A stretch of 64,000 nt of DNA from positions 50,178,052-50,242,051 of the forward strand of contig NC_092635.1 in NCBI RefSeq assembly GCF_039555335.1. Reading direction: 5' to 3'. Shown here in pieces: positions 13,701 through 28,700 of the stretch (position 1 is the stretch's first letter; every line of letters starts with the position of its first letter). Below the pieces are notes generated by a model. It was not told where the DNA came from, did not search any database, and saw nothing but the letters and a program-made list of their open reading frames with translations. The DNA comes from Amphiura filiformis. Its lineage: Eukaryota; Echinodermata; Ophiuroidea; Amphilepidida; Amphiuridae. The translations under genes and the position numbers were made by a program.

Positions 13701-16700
13701 TCTTTGCCAAAATTGTGGCTATGCAGCGTCAACTTTACCACACGCACCAAAGTCAGTGGTCTAGATACTTGTTGTCTGGGCATGTTTACATTCAGCATGC
13801 CCCTCAAAACTAGAAATTTCAATTGAATGAACACAGCCTGACACATCGTGACGATTTTTTTGCGTACACTGTGCGATGTACGCCAGTGTGTGTGACTGTG
13901 CTTGCATAGCACGGAAGTGAATTCAACCATGCCAACTCACTCCTGATTGGTTAGTATTTTAATTATTGTATCCAAGGTTGAGTGTTTTCACGTTGTAGTT
14001 TGAAATACGCGATATACGATCGTGGTTGGATCAAGTACAGCTGTTGAAAGCTGTGTTCATTCCATTGAAATTTCTAGTATAGGGTTTCACACAAGGTAAA
14101 TTAATATAGAGTGTCTATGGCAAGCAAGTTTGATAACATTTTTGGTATTATTTGCTTTGAAAGTAAATTTAATGCAAAAATATCAACTTCCTCCATGTAG
14201 ACTATAGGGTCTTTTGCCCTGCAGTTTTTTCTTCAGACCAACAGAGAGGGCATACCAAAAACAAACAAATGTCAAGTCACTTATACAAACATAAGAATAT
14301 TTAACCCCAGACAAAATAATGAAATTGGAAGCAATGATTTGCGTCTTTGTCAGACGTTCAACAGACATATATGATTTATTTGCAATAAGTATGTAACACA
14401 AATATATAGCATGCATATAAGGAATCAGCACCCAAAACCTGGACTTATTAGCAAAACGATATTTAGATTTACAAAGGACCCTGATGAACTATCAAAAGTC
14501 ACCACCCCAGTGACCTACACAGTAAGGGCTTATAAATATCTTAAAATAAACAAGAATATTTTAGAGGACCTAGATGAAACCTATCTTAAGTCACCACCCT
14601 TGTGACCCCTACAGAGGGAGCTGAATAATATCTTGTTAATAGAAAATATAAATATAAAATAAGGAATATTTAATATAGCACCCCAGATGACCTATCTGAA
14701 ATCACATCCCCAGTGAACTACAAAAAGGGAGATTATAAATATCCAAAACAAAGAGCACAGCCAGTAATATAAAATGATATGTGCTGAAACCTTTAACAAT
14801 ATTTGTGCATGCAAAATATATAATATATATTCCTGTAAGATGGTTTCCAGGAATCGTACATTCATATATATAGGGAAATCCCTGACAGGTTAAATTGGAT
14901 ACTTGATCCATACTAAAATGTCTACATACTTTAATTTGTGTGCATTTCTTATCCATACTTAAATAGATATATGTTTCAAATTAGAAAATCTCTGCCAGCG
15001 GATTTTTAATTTGTTTAAATTGATGCTAATGCTTTAGCATTGCTCACTTCAAATGACATGGTTAGACATGTGTGTATTTTTAATCAACTACAGCTATCTC
15101 GTCCTTTTCTTTTAAATTTTTGTTTGAAAAGCTATAACATAAGAGATAACATTTAGATATATGCTTATTAGCCCAAGGAGAGAGATTCCGCCGAGATGTA
15201 CATTTTACACGATGAAGTTCAACTATCCGCAGGAAGTTCTTGATTGATATAGCAAAGGAAGGCACCTATCAAGAGTTTCATGATTTGAGCAATTTACCGC
15301 TCTCAAAAGGAATTAGACGACTGCACCAAACCAATCATCAAATCACGAATATCGTGACCCACCTTTGCTCTATCAATTACGTTAGAATTGCTTCTTTAAC
15401 TTTAACATAGAAACTTAAAATTTTCTTTATAAATTTTTCCGCACCACCACTACCATACTCTCAATATGAAAAATTGCAAAGGGAGTGGTGGGTGGAAAGA
15501 AAATTTTTAAACACAACCTAGTCTTGTTGAATCTGACAAAATAATGACGAAACAAGAAATGATCGGAATGCAAAACATCGCCTGTGTACCACGTGACTTG
15601 GCAACAGTACACAAATTCACACAATAGGCCTTACCAACGGGGACCACAGCATTTATTCTGCAGGGGTTAAATTGGTTTTCAATTGATGGGATTGAAAACG
15701 TTATTAACCCCAGACAAAATAATGAAATTGGAAGCAATGATTTGCGTCTTTGTCAGACGTTCAACAGACATATATGATTTATTTGCAATAAGTATGTAAC
15801 ACAAATATATAGCATGCATATAAGGAATCAGCACCCAAAACCTGGACTTATTAGCAAAACGATATTTAGATTTACAAAGGACCCTGATGAACTATCAAAA
15901 GTCACCACCCCAGTGACCTACACAGTAAGGGCTTATAAATATCTTAAAATAAACAAGAATATTTTAGAGGACCTAGATGAAACCTATCTTAAGTCACCAC
16001 CCTCGTGACCCCTACAGAGGGAGCTGAATAATATCTTGTTAATAGAAAATATAAATATAAAATAAGGAATATTTAATATAGCACCTCAGATGACCTATCT
16101 GAAATCACATCCCCAGTGAACTACAAAAAGGGGAGATTATAAATATCCAAAACAAAGAGCACAGCCAGTAATATAAAATGATATGTGCTGAAACCTTTAA
16201 CAATACTTGTGCATGCAAAATATATAATATATATTCCTGTAAGATGGTTTCCAGGAATCGTACATTCATATATATAGGGGAAATCCCTGACAGGTTAAAT
16301 TGGATACTTGATCCATACTAAAATGTCTACATACTTGTGTGCATTTGTGTGCATTTCTTATCCATACTTAAATAGATATATGTTTCAAATTAGAAAATCT
16401 CTGCCAAAGAAGTTAATGGATCATGCAAGAACTGAATGAGAAATAAACTTCCCAATCCCCCAGATTTTTAAACATATTCTATTTATTCTTTAATTTTCAT
16501 CAGTTAAGCCTGGGGGATATGGGAAGCTCTCTGGATGTTCTTTTGCCTGATATATCGGAGACCAAACGGTGTCTGTGAGTGTAATCCCCTACCCATAGTG
16601 GTTTTGTCAATATTACGCATATCTGGATGAACTATATCTGTGGGTAATGACACGATAACTCTGCTCTACTAATTTTGTGTGCCACTTGTTTATATTTCTG

Positions 16701-19700
16701 GTACATCTAAGCCCCGCACCATGTTTGTTATCATCAAGCGAGAAGTGTGCCATGCTATAAAAGTGTACAGAGAACTAGGATAACATGCCTATTCTATAAT
16801 ACAATAGGTCAACACACTTCTTGAATCAACGTGATAACTAGGCGGCTGCGCAACCTCACGAAAAAACTTGAACACAATTTTTTGATTTTGATTTTGTTGA
16901 ACAAGAAAAATTTGAGGGCATAGTACTTGGCCCCTGCCTAGGCTATCCCATGCCAACCTGGAGTTGATTCCTTCCTTAGTATTAACACACTTAATCGATC
17001 AAATCCCACATGCTAGACCGGCTTTCAATAAATATTTATTAAATAAAATACAATAGGGCAATTCATGGTTCTGAACAAGATGATCGTTTAAAACAATTCA
17101 AAACAAAACAAAAACAAACATTCATGCTTCTGAAGCAGCAACTTGACACGTTCCTTGCTTATTAACTTATACCAATCTGACAACCTAACAACTGAAAGTA
17201 TAATTGATGGCTGTACAAGTGTACATACCTGTCAAATGTTCAGAATGTCAGAAGATTGATTGCAGCAACTGCAGGACTTTGGGGACAGAGGTCTATTGGT
17301 CAGATGACATTCAAAACCAAATAGACTGTCCCTTGTGAATGCTCAACATGCAACATCTTGGATTGGACAGGCAGAGTTGAAACATCACTCTTACAATCAC
17401 AATACCAGGTCAGTCATATTACTTATGACCCACAAGACAACGACGACGTACAATTGTACGTGATTTGTGATTCTTACCATTGTACACCATTTTATGTTTT
17501 TAAAAGCACTTGACATGATTCTTCCATTTTACGTAGTTTGTAGATAAAGCAACGTGCAACATTCAGTGTTAATTCAAAATGTGCAAATATAAGTCATTGA
17601 TTGCTGCAATGTAGCTGCTACGTGGCTCCATGTCTAACTGAAGTAAACCCATTATCATGATTATAGGTAAATGCTTGATGAAGAGATCACCGTCAAATAT
17701 TATTGTGGTCATAAACAAATCTCCAGTCTCACGACAAGCAAGTTGAAACAACACGTATTCACTCCTGTTACCCAGGATATAATCTGCAATGAAGAAAACA
17801 GAAAAAGGGAAGCAAATTGTGCAAGCAAAGGCTTTTGCATATATACAAGCCTGATTATTAATAAAACTTCCTTACTATATACTAAGGAGTTGAAAATTGA
17901 ATTGATCTTGAACATGATTATTTTTCCATTTATTTTGTTTATTTATTTACCTCTTTATTTACTTTTCAACTTTTAAATATGCCAGAAGGTCCAAGTGGAA
18001 AGGCAGTGTGCTCTGTTCCCACTATCTAGGCGAGCTTCACAAAGATGCTGCCAAGTAGAGTAAAACCAAATCTAGTAAAAACTATGCCGAGTTAATTTGG
18101 GCAAGTAAAAGGAATCGTACCAAGATCTACCAAACTTGTTTTACATCAGATGACTCTACAATTTTGCTTTCCTGATGATACATCTTCTATGAATTCCTTA
18201 AATGCCAACACCTATGCATATGTCAGAAAACCCATAAAACGATCTTCCAATTGTTAAATTATAGGGCTGCTACTCACTATTTTCTGTAATTTACGTACGA
18301 AGGACTCTTAACTTTGACCTTCACCGATTGCCTTGAATGACCAAAATCCAACAACCTTTGCATATGTCCGAAAAACGACCTCCAAAATTGTAAATTATAA
18401 TGCTGCCCTTCGATGTTAGTATTTTTATGCCAGAAAGGAAATCTGTTCACATATCCTAACCCTTACCGATTGCTTAAACAATTTTCCAGGAATTTTCATG
18501 AAAATCCAACCAAAATTTGACTTCCAGTAATTCAAGCTTTTCCAAGAGCCACTAACATTCTTTAATCAGACTAAATGATTCACGAATATCCCACTTGTAA
18601 TATCAGGATATCATATACCGCGCATCACTAATGCACATAGCGATGTTACTATATTGCATATCGCCCAACACTTGTTTACGATCTCTTGGCCATATCTTGG
18701 CTAGATTTTATGTTATTTTATTATTATTTTCCACTTCGGATGGGAATACAAACTGCTTGTAAATTTTCCCAACACTAATTACCGAAAATACGCCATAGCG
18801 CCCCAAAAGCACGGCCTGTGAATGACTCCTGTCCCACGATTGGACAAAGCAGGGGCATATTATGCAAAGCAGAGTCACAGCACATCTCGCATGATGTGAT
18901 AAACATTTTAATCATAACTGCTCCTTATTGGCACTCAAATTTCGTTCCCTTTCGTTTCGGACACAACTTGATATCGCAATTTCAACAATGTAAATATCTT
19001 TGTTTATGTGATACATGTTCGAATGACGTCATATCATTAATAAATAGCTTATGTAATTTCTCGTAAATGGGTTGATCAATAATCTGTTGATAGCACGCCA
19101 CAGAAATTGGCTATTTGCAAAATCCCCAGGACTGATTTGACGGTAAACAATTTACGCAATCATCGAGACCGCCATTTAGTATTGCCAAACCCATGATTTG
19201 GTAGCCCAAATGGGCTTAATTTCGATTTTTATTTATTTATTATTATTTTATTTTTTGCGACTTTTGACAATTTCCTGGCCTCAAAAAACCAATGATTAGG
19301 CCTAAGGAAAATTTTTTGCGACTTTTTAACATTTGGCTCCCATAAAGTTAAACCAAATTAAAACATTTTTGGAGACTTTTTGATTATTTGGCCAGCACTT
19401 CAAGCAAAAATTTTTTGGCAACCTGGATTTGGGTTCTGCTTGTGTGAATATCACAGTTTGAAAACTTAAAAACCGTGTCAAGTGAATAAAATAAATCGCT
19501 TTTCGACCCAATGTTATTTATACTTCCAATGCCCATTTTTACAAATGTGTTCTACCTTTAGGCTTTAGGCCTAGGCCTGCTACTAAAACCGGGATTGATT
19601 ATAAAAGCAAATTTCTCACCGAATCAACTCATCATCTTGACTGCTCTCAACACCGCTGCGGATAACGCCCGACGCTGGGTGACCCGTTCACGTAAAATTG

Positions 19701-22700
19701 CCACATTCCGCATTTAAAATACCAGCAACTTCGCTCTCTATCATCACTCGGGTTAGTTTTGTCCAACTATTTGTATTATTATATAAAAATATTTAAGAGA
19801 ATCCCAGACAATGTCACAATTTCCACTTGCCGCAGTACCATCACTATGATAATATTGACGACTTTACTTGATTGCTGCAGCTAGTTGTTTCGTGCGTAAA
19901 TTCAACAACGATTTTCCGTTTCATGTAAAAAAGACTTTGGAATCGTAAGGGAACCAAACTGGACTATATCATTAGCCTATGATCGCACTTGTACTTTCAT
20001 AACTGATGAATTATCAGCCATGCACCTGGCGAGATGCTCTCGGTGATAGCGCAAATAGACATAAAATTCAATCCAGCTGGTGGTATAGGCTCCTTTTCTC
20101 CCAATGTTCCACTCAAAGTTCTTGAAATTCCAAACCGCCGCACATATTTTGTTGTATTTTTCCGGCGAAAACCATCAATGAAAACACGGTCCATACGAAA
20201 TATTGTTGTAAATACACTTCCAAATTAATATATAAAGCTACTGGGATTACTACTTATGAACGATAAATTGTAAAATATGCAAACTAAAAAACTTCCGAAA
20301 GAAAATTTTTTAAACACAACCTAGTCTTGTTGAATCTGACAAAATAATGACGAAACAAGAAATGATTGGAATGCAAAACATCGCCTGTGTACCACGTGAC
20401 TTGGCAACAGTACACAAATTCACACAATAGGCCTTACCAACGGGGACCACAGCATTTATTCTGCAGGGGTTAAATTGGTTTTCAATTGATGGGATTGAAA
20501 ACGTTATTTCATGTGTAATATGGCCTGCATTTCATTCAACAAGGTTTTGTATTTCACCAAATGAAAGTATTCATTCCACTGTATGAATAAAACCATTCAT
20601 CAATATCTATTTTATATAACCCACACTGAGCGATTATCTGGCTTTGTGGTTCGTAAAAACACATAAATGCCTGATTTGGATGGGTGGCTGGAGGAAGATT
20701 TTAGTAAGCTTTGCATGTCGTGATAATATGGATATTAAATCCCATATGTAATTATTTTTCTTATTAACTTACCAAAGACAACAAAATAAATTGAAAATAT
20801 CTAAAATGTTTCTTTTATAAGCAACACCCATGTCTGCAGTTGACAGTGTACTCTCTTTCCCTGCCTAATGTGTCTCTGTGATGCACTCTGTGATAAAATT
20901 GGGACTAAACATTTCTCATTGTATAAGTAGTAATTAATGTGAGCTTTGAGTAACTTTTATCAGTTCCCTGTATAATTCCTTACCTGATTGGATCCAGTCT
21001 TCTATCCTGGGCTTCTACTACCAATGTGTATAAGGCAACATCCTCTGCATTTATAGTATCATCTTTGACAGTGATTTCTCCACTTGTTTCATCAATTTTA
21101 AACTTGTCAATGCCATCATCAGAAGATGATCTTATGCTATATATAATGTCCTGAGTATTATCAAAGGTTTCTGCTAAAACCTGCAAATATATATTAAAAT
21201 ATAGTTAGGCACAATTGCCACTGGGCATATTATATGCAAAGTAGGAAGACCGATGCCCATATTGCAACACATCTTTTAAGAAAGAGTAAAACTAAAACAT
21301 TGATTTTCATTTACATTGACAGTTTTTACCCAAACTGTAGTGTTACAATCAAAAATTTAATATTCAAGACATTTCTAGAAATTGTTAAAATCTAAATAGA
21401 AAGATTCTATTAAAAATAATTTAGTAGTTTTAAATTTAAATTAAGGTCGAGACAAATCAAGGATGTATACAGTGTAGTTACCGTAACAACTGGTGTATCA
21501 ACAGCGCTTCCTTCTTCTACTGATGCAGTGTATTCTTCTTGGTCAAACATTGGTGAAAGGTTTGTTGCAGTTATGTTCACATTTGCAATATTAGTACTAG
21601 TACAGATGGGTTGAGTCATGTCTGTTAGTAACACCTAAAGTAATAATATCATAATACAATTTTACAAGGGATATTAATAAATATGTGAACTGTAATAAAG
21701 AAGATGAAGTACAACCTACATGATACATTGAAATGATTTACTTGACTAAATTGAACCTTTGAAACAATAATAGTGGAAACAGTTCATGTTTTCTCAAAAT
21801 TAGTTCAAAACAATTCACCCAACGTATTCTGAATTTTTGAGTTTGAAAATTGATTTAATTATATCATAGTAGCATACACTCAGTACAAAAATAAGGAAGC
21901 AAAAAGAGCAAAAACTATTAATATATTGTTAAAAGATTTACCTGTATGGTGTAAGTCATATCAGGGACTAATTTGGAAAAGTCTCCCACTTTGATGTAAT
22001 AGTCTCTCATATTTCCAACAGAACTTGGTGCTATTTCTACAGAAAATCCAGCTCCTGAATTGTCTATTACATCTGTAATGCCAATGAACTGACCCTGCAA
22101 AAACGAATAAAACAACAGCATTTTAAATGCCATAAGATTGTACAAAATCCACAATTTTATAATCATAATACTGAAACAGTAACATGTTTGTGTTGTCCAT
22201 ACTTACAATATCTTTATCTGCAGCTGACAGTACCAATCTCTGGCTGCTACTGGTCACAACATACACATCATGTGAAGATATCACACCAGTGAAAGCAGTA
22301 TTCACAAATTCTGGACACTCATCATTTACATCTAGAATTTCAACAAACACAGTTGCTGTGGCAGACCTACAAAAAACAAATTGATAGTTTGATATTAACT
22401 TTCACAAATAATTCAAAATTTACATAAAAAATAGAATTTACACTAACAATTAATCATAATCATCAACTTTGAGTAACTTCTCAATTCCTTGTATAATTCC
22501 TTACCTGATTGGATCCAGTCTTCTATCCTGGGCTTCTACTACCAATGTGTATAAGGCAACATCCTCTGCATTTATAGTATTATCTTTGACTGTGATTTCT
22601 CCACTTGTTTCGTTGATTTCAAACTTGTCAATGCCACCATCTGATGATGATCTTATGCTATATACAATGTCCTGAGTATTATCATAAGTTTCTGCTGAAA

Positions 22701-25700
22701 CCTGCAAAGATATGAGAATAGTACTCAATTACAATGGGAGAAAGATGAAAAGTTTCATTGTGTTGAATCTAACATTTGTAGTTGAGCATAAATGCCACTG
22801 TGCCGATACCTATATAATTTGCAGCACATATCATTTCAGAAAGTGTGAAGTTTCAAAAATAAAAGACTAATTTTCATTTACACATTAACCCAAACTGCCG
22901 TGTTAAAATTAAAAAAATTGAAAGTTTCTAAATATTTTCAAAAACCTAAGTCCTGTGATAATCAAAATCTAAATGCAGCAATTCTATTAAAACACGTTTA
23001 GAAGTTTTGAATTTAAAGGTCAGCAGACAAATCAAGGATGTATGAATCGTAATTACCGTAACAACTGGTGTATCAACAGCGCTTCCCTCTTCTACTGATG
23101 CAGTGTATTCTTCTTGGTCAAACACTGGTGAAAGGTTTGTTGCAGTTATGTCCACATTTGCAACACTAGTACAGATTGGTTGAGATGGGTCTGTTAGTGA
23201 CACCTAATATTATAATAGTACAAAGTCAATAAATATGAGATATGTTATCAACAAGATGAACTAAAATTTGTATAATGCATTGTAATATTGGTTTGTTCAA
23301 GTTACATCAAATAAAAATTCTAGTAGAAACCATTTACGTTTCTGGTTATTCTAATGATAATCCACTTACCATTTTCAGAATTTGTAAAATTCAAAATTAA
23401 GTTTGAAATTCTAGTGTATCATAATACAGTGAAAATTAAGAAAATATAAAGAACAAAAATATTAACAAGTATAAAGATTTACCTGTATGGTGTAAGTCAT
23501 ATCAGGGACTAATTTGGAAAAGTCTCCCACTTTAATGTAATAGTCTCTTGTACTTCCAACAGAACTTGGTGCCGTTTCGACAGTAAATCCAGCTCCTGAA
23601 TTGTCTGTTACAGCTGTACTGCCAAAGAACATACCCTACAAGAATAAAACAACAAAAACATTGTTAAACCCCTAATATTTAAATCCCTAATATTTAAAAA
23701 TGTCTGCAATTTCACACTCATAATTTGATAACAATAACCTTTGTTAGTTCTCCATACTTACAATATCTTTATCTATAGCTGACAGAACCAATCTCTGGCT
23801 GCTACTGGTCACAACATAAACATCATGTGAAGATATCAGACCGGTGAAAGCGGAATTCACGAATTCTGGACACTCATCATTTACATCAAGGATTTCAACA
23901 AACACAGTTGCTGTGGCAGACCTACAAAAACAAATTGACACTTTGATGTAAACTTTTACACATAATTCAAAATTTACATTAAAAAAAAGAATTTACACTA
24001 ACAATTAATCATACTCATCAGCTTTGAGTAACTTTTCTCAATTCCCTGTATAATTCCTTACCTGATTGGATCCAGTCTTCTATCCTGAGCTTCTACTACC
24101 AATGTGTATAAGGCAACATCCTCTGCATTTATAGTATCATCTTTGACTGTGATTTCTCCGCTTGTTTCATCAATTTGAAACTTGTCAATGCCACCATCTG
24201 AAGATGATCTTATGCTATATACAATGTCCTGAGTATTATCATAAGTTTCTGCTGAAACCTGCAGATATATGAGAATATTACTCAATTACAAAGGGAGAAA
24301 GATGAAAAGTGTCGTGTTAAATCTAACATTTGTACTTGATCAGAACTGCCACTGTGCTGATGCCAATATAATTTCCAGCACATATTATTTCAGAAACTGA
24401 ATTTTCAAAAATTAAACACTAATTTTTGTTTACATTTTTTACTGCAGTGTTAAAATCAAAAATTGAAAGTTTCTAAATATTTTCAAAACATAAGTCCTGT
24501 GATAGTAAAAATCTAAATGGAATGATTCTATTAAAACCAATTTAGTAGTTTTAAATTTAGATTACGGCCAGCAGATAATTCAAAGATGTATAAATTGTAA
24601 TTACCGTGACAACTGGTGTATCAACCGCACTTCCCTCATCAACTGATGCTGAGTATTCTTCTTGGTCAAATACTGGTGAAAGATTTGTTGCATTTATGTC
24701 AACATTTGCAACACTAGTAGTACAGAGTGGTTGAGATGAGTCTGTTAGTAACACCTAAAACCATAATAATACAAAGTCAATAAAATGGATATATTGTAAA
24801 CAAGATGAACTAAATCTATATATAATGCATTGTAATATTAGTTTATTCAAGTTATTTTTAGATACAATTTCTGGTGGAAACAATTTTCATTCACCTTATG
24901 TTTCTGGTAATTAGTTCTAATGATAATCCTCTTACCATTTTCAGAATTTGTAAGGTTAAAAATTGAGCTTGAAAACAAATATTAAGTACAACATAGTACA
25001 AGGCTGCAGTGAAAATTAGGCTCCATTGAAAATCAAGGAAATGTAAACAACAAAAATGTTTACATGTATAAAGATTTACCTGTATGGTGTAAGTCATATC
25101 AGGGACTAATTTGGAAAAGTCTCCCACTTTGATGTAATAATCTCTTGTACTTCCAGCAGAACTTGGTGCAGTTTCTACAGTAAATCCAGCTCCTGAATTG
25201 TCTGTTACAGCTGTACTGCCAAAGAACATACCCTACCAGAATAAAGCAAAATAAAACATTGTTAAACCCATCATATATAAATCCCTAATATTTAAAAAAA
25301 TGACTGCAATTTCACACTCATAATTTGATAACAATAACCTTTGTTAGTTCTCCATACTTACAATATCTTTATCTATAGCTGACAGAACCAATCTCTGGCT
25401 GCTACTTGTCACAACATACACATCATGTGAAGATATCACACCAGTGAAAGCAGTATTCAAAAATTCTGGACACTCATCATTTACATCAAGGATTTCAACA
25501 AACACAGTTGCAGTGGCAGACCTACAAAAACAAATTGATACTTTGATGTAAACTTTCACACATAATTCAAAATTTACATTAAAAAAATGGAATTTACACT
25601 AACAATTAATCATAATCATCAGCTTTGAGTAACTTCTCAATTCCCTGTATAATTCCTTACCTGATTGGATCCAGTCTTCTATCCTGGGCTTCTACTACCA

Positions 25701-28700
25701 ATGTGTATAAGGCAACATCCTCTGCATTTATAGTATCATCTTTAACTGTGATTTCTCCGCTTGTTTCATCAATTTGAAACTTGTCAATGCCACCATCTGA
25801 AGATGATCTTATGCTATATACAATGTCCTGAGTATTATCAAAAGTTTCTGCTGAAACCTGCAGATATATGAGAATATTACTCAATTACAAAGAGTGTTAA
25901 ATCTAACATTTGTACTTGATCAGAACTGCCACTGTGCTGATGCCCACATAATTTGCAGCACATATTATTTCAGAAACTGTGAATTTTCAAAAATTAAACA
26001 CTAATTTTTGTTTACATTTTTTACTGCAGTGTTAAAATCAAAAATTGAAAGTTTCTAAATATTTTCAAAACATAAGTCCTGTGATAGTAAAAATCTAAAT
26101 GGAATGATTCTATTAAAACCAATTTAGTAGTTTTAAATTTAGATTACGGCCAGCAGATAATTCAAAGATGTATAAATTGTAATTACGTGACAACTGGTGT
26201 ATCAACCGCACTTCCCTCATCAACTGATGCTGAGTATTCTTCTTGGTCAAATACTGGTGAAAGATTTGTTGCATTTATGTCAACATTTGCAACACTAGTA
26301 GTACAGAGTGGTTGAGTCGAGTCTGTTAGTAACACCTAAAACCATAATAATACAAAGTCAATCAAATGGATATATTGTAAACAAGATGAACTAAATCTAT
26401 ATAATGCATTGTAATATTAGTTTATTCAAGTTATTTTTAGATACAATTTCTGGTGGAAACAATTTTCATTCACCTTATGTTTCTGGTAATTAGTTCTAAT
26501 GATAATCCTCTTACCATTTTCAGAATTTGTAAGGTTAAAAATTGAGCTTGAAAACAAATATTAAGTACAACATAGTACAAGGCTGCAGTGAAAATTAGGC
26601 TCCATTGAAAATCAAGGAAATGTAAACAACAAAAATGTTTACATGTATAAAGATTTACCTGTATGGTATAAGTCATATCAGGGACTAATTTGGAAAAGTC
26701 TCCCACTTTGATGTAATAATCTCTTGTACTTCCAGCAGAACTTGGTGCAGTTTCTACAGTAAATCCAGCTCCTGAATTGTCTGTTACAGCTGTACTGCCA
26801 AAGAACATACCCTACCAGAATAAAGCAAAATAAAACATTGTTAAACCCATCATATATAAATCCCTAATATTTAAAAATGTCTGCAATTTCATACTCATAA
26901 TTTGATAACAATAACCTTTGTTAGTTCACCATACTTACAATATCTTTATCTATAGCTGACAGAACCAATCTCTGGCTGTTACTTGTCACATACACATCAT
27001 GTGAAGATATCACACCAGTGAAAGCGGAATTCACAAATTCTGGACACTCATCATTTACATCAAGGATTTCAACAAACACAGTTACCGTGGCAGACCTACA
27101 AAAACAAATTGATACTTTGATGTAAACTTTCACACATAATTCAAAATTTACATTAAAAAAATGGAATTTACACTAACAATTAATCATAATCATCAGCTTT
27201 GAGTAACTTCTCAATTCCCTGTATAATTCCTTACCTGATTGGATCCAGTCTCCTATCCTGGGCTTCTACTACCAATGTGTATAAGGCAACATCCTCTGCA
27301 TTTATAGTATCATCTTTGACTGTGATTTCTCCGCTTATTTCATCAATTTGAAACTTGTCAATGCCACCATCTGAAGATGATCTTATGCTATAAACAATGT
27401 CCTGAGTATTATCATAAGTTTCTGCTGAAACCTGCAAATAATATGAAAATATCACTCAATTACAAAGTGAGTACGATAAAACGTGTCATTGTGTCAAACC
27501 AAGCATTTGTAGTTCAGCATAACTGCCAATGTGCTGATCCCTATATCATTTGCAGCACATATAAATAAAACAGTAATCTTCATTTACATTTTTTATCCAA
27601 ACTGCAGTGTTAAAATCAAAAATTTAACGTCAAATTTATAAATATTTCCCAAACAAAAATCCAGTGATTGTCAAAATCTAAATGGACAGATTCCATTAAA
27701 CAGATTTATTTATTTTAAATTAAAATTATGGTAAGCAGACAAATCAAGGATGTATAAATTGTAATTACCGTGACAACTGATGTATCAACAGCGCTTCCTT
27801 CTTCTACTGATGCAATGTATTCTTCTTGGTCAAATGTTGGTGAAAGATTTGTTGCATTTATGTTCACATTTGCAACACTAGTACAGAGTGGCTGAGATGG
27901 GTCTGTTAGTGACACCTAAAATCATAATAATACAAAGTTAAAAAAATGGGATATAAAATCTATATAATGCAATGTAATTAATATTGATTTGTTCAACTTA
28001 CTTTAGATAAAATTTCTGGTAGAAACCCTTTAATATGTTTCTGGTAATACCTTAACGTTTTCAGAATTTGTAAAATTCAAAATCGAGTTTGAAAATAAGT
28101 TTTAAGCGTAACATTGTAAAAGGCTTCTGTGAATATTAAGGAAATAGATGGAGCAAAAATGTTTACATGTGTGAAGGTTTACCTCTATGGTGTAAATCAT
28201 ATCAGGGACTAATTTGGAAAAGTCTCCCACTTTAATGTAATAGTCTTTTGTACTTCCAACAGAACTTGGTGCAGTTTCTACAGTAAATCCAGCTCCTGAA
28301 TTGTCTGTTACAGTTGTAGTTCCAATGAATATACCCTACATGAATAAAACAAAACAAAGAAGAACAGTTTTAAAACCTAATATTTTATAATGTCCACAAT
28401 TGCACACCCATAATTTAATAACAATAACTTTTGTTAGTTGTCCATACTTACAATATCTTTATCTGTAGCGGACAGAACCAATCTCTGGCCGTTACTTGTC
28501 ACAACATACACATCATGTGAAGATATCACACCAGTGAAAGCAGTATTCACAAATTCTGGACACTCATCATTTACATCAAGGATTTCAACAAACACAGTTG
28601 CAGTGGCAGACCTTCAAAAATAAAAAGATACTTGGATGTTAACTTTTACACATAATTCAAAATTTACATACGAAATAGAATTTACACTAACAATTAATCA

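Larger units (their letters stand above)
15496..20508. repeat. Direct repeat pair of about 208 bp (15496-15704 and 20297-20508)
   Basis: Both copies run from AAAGAAAATTTTTAAACAC to GGGATTGAAAACGTTATT with very few differences and share CGCCTGTGTACCACGTGACT. The left copy is joined directly to the second 700 bp repeat at 15702. Function unknown; not coding as far as I can see. Confidence 0.8.

Noticed and set aside
13532..13930. 132-codon minus-strand frame
   Set aside because: It lies across nested inverted repeats and has no recognisable motif.
14411..16008. Two near-identical 64-codon plus-strand frames
   Set aside because: They are simply the same frame in both copies of a 700 bp direct repeat; no protein family recognised, so the duplication and not the frame is reported.
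18818..20228. Possible separate gene in the CpG-richer part of the 8.1 kb intron
   Set aside because: A few donor-like sites and short frames exist, but no coding similarity, no start with a convincing frame and no matching acceptors could be supported.
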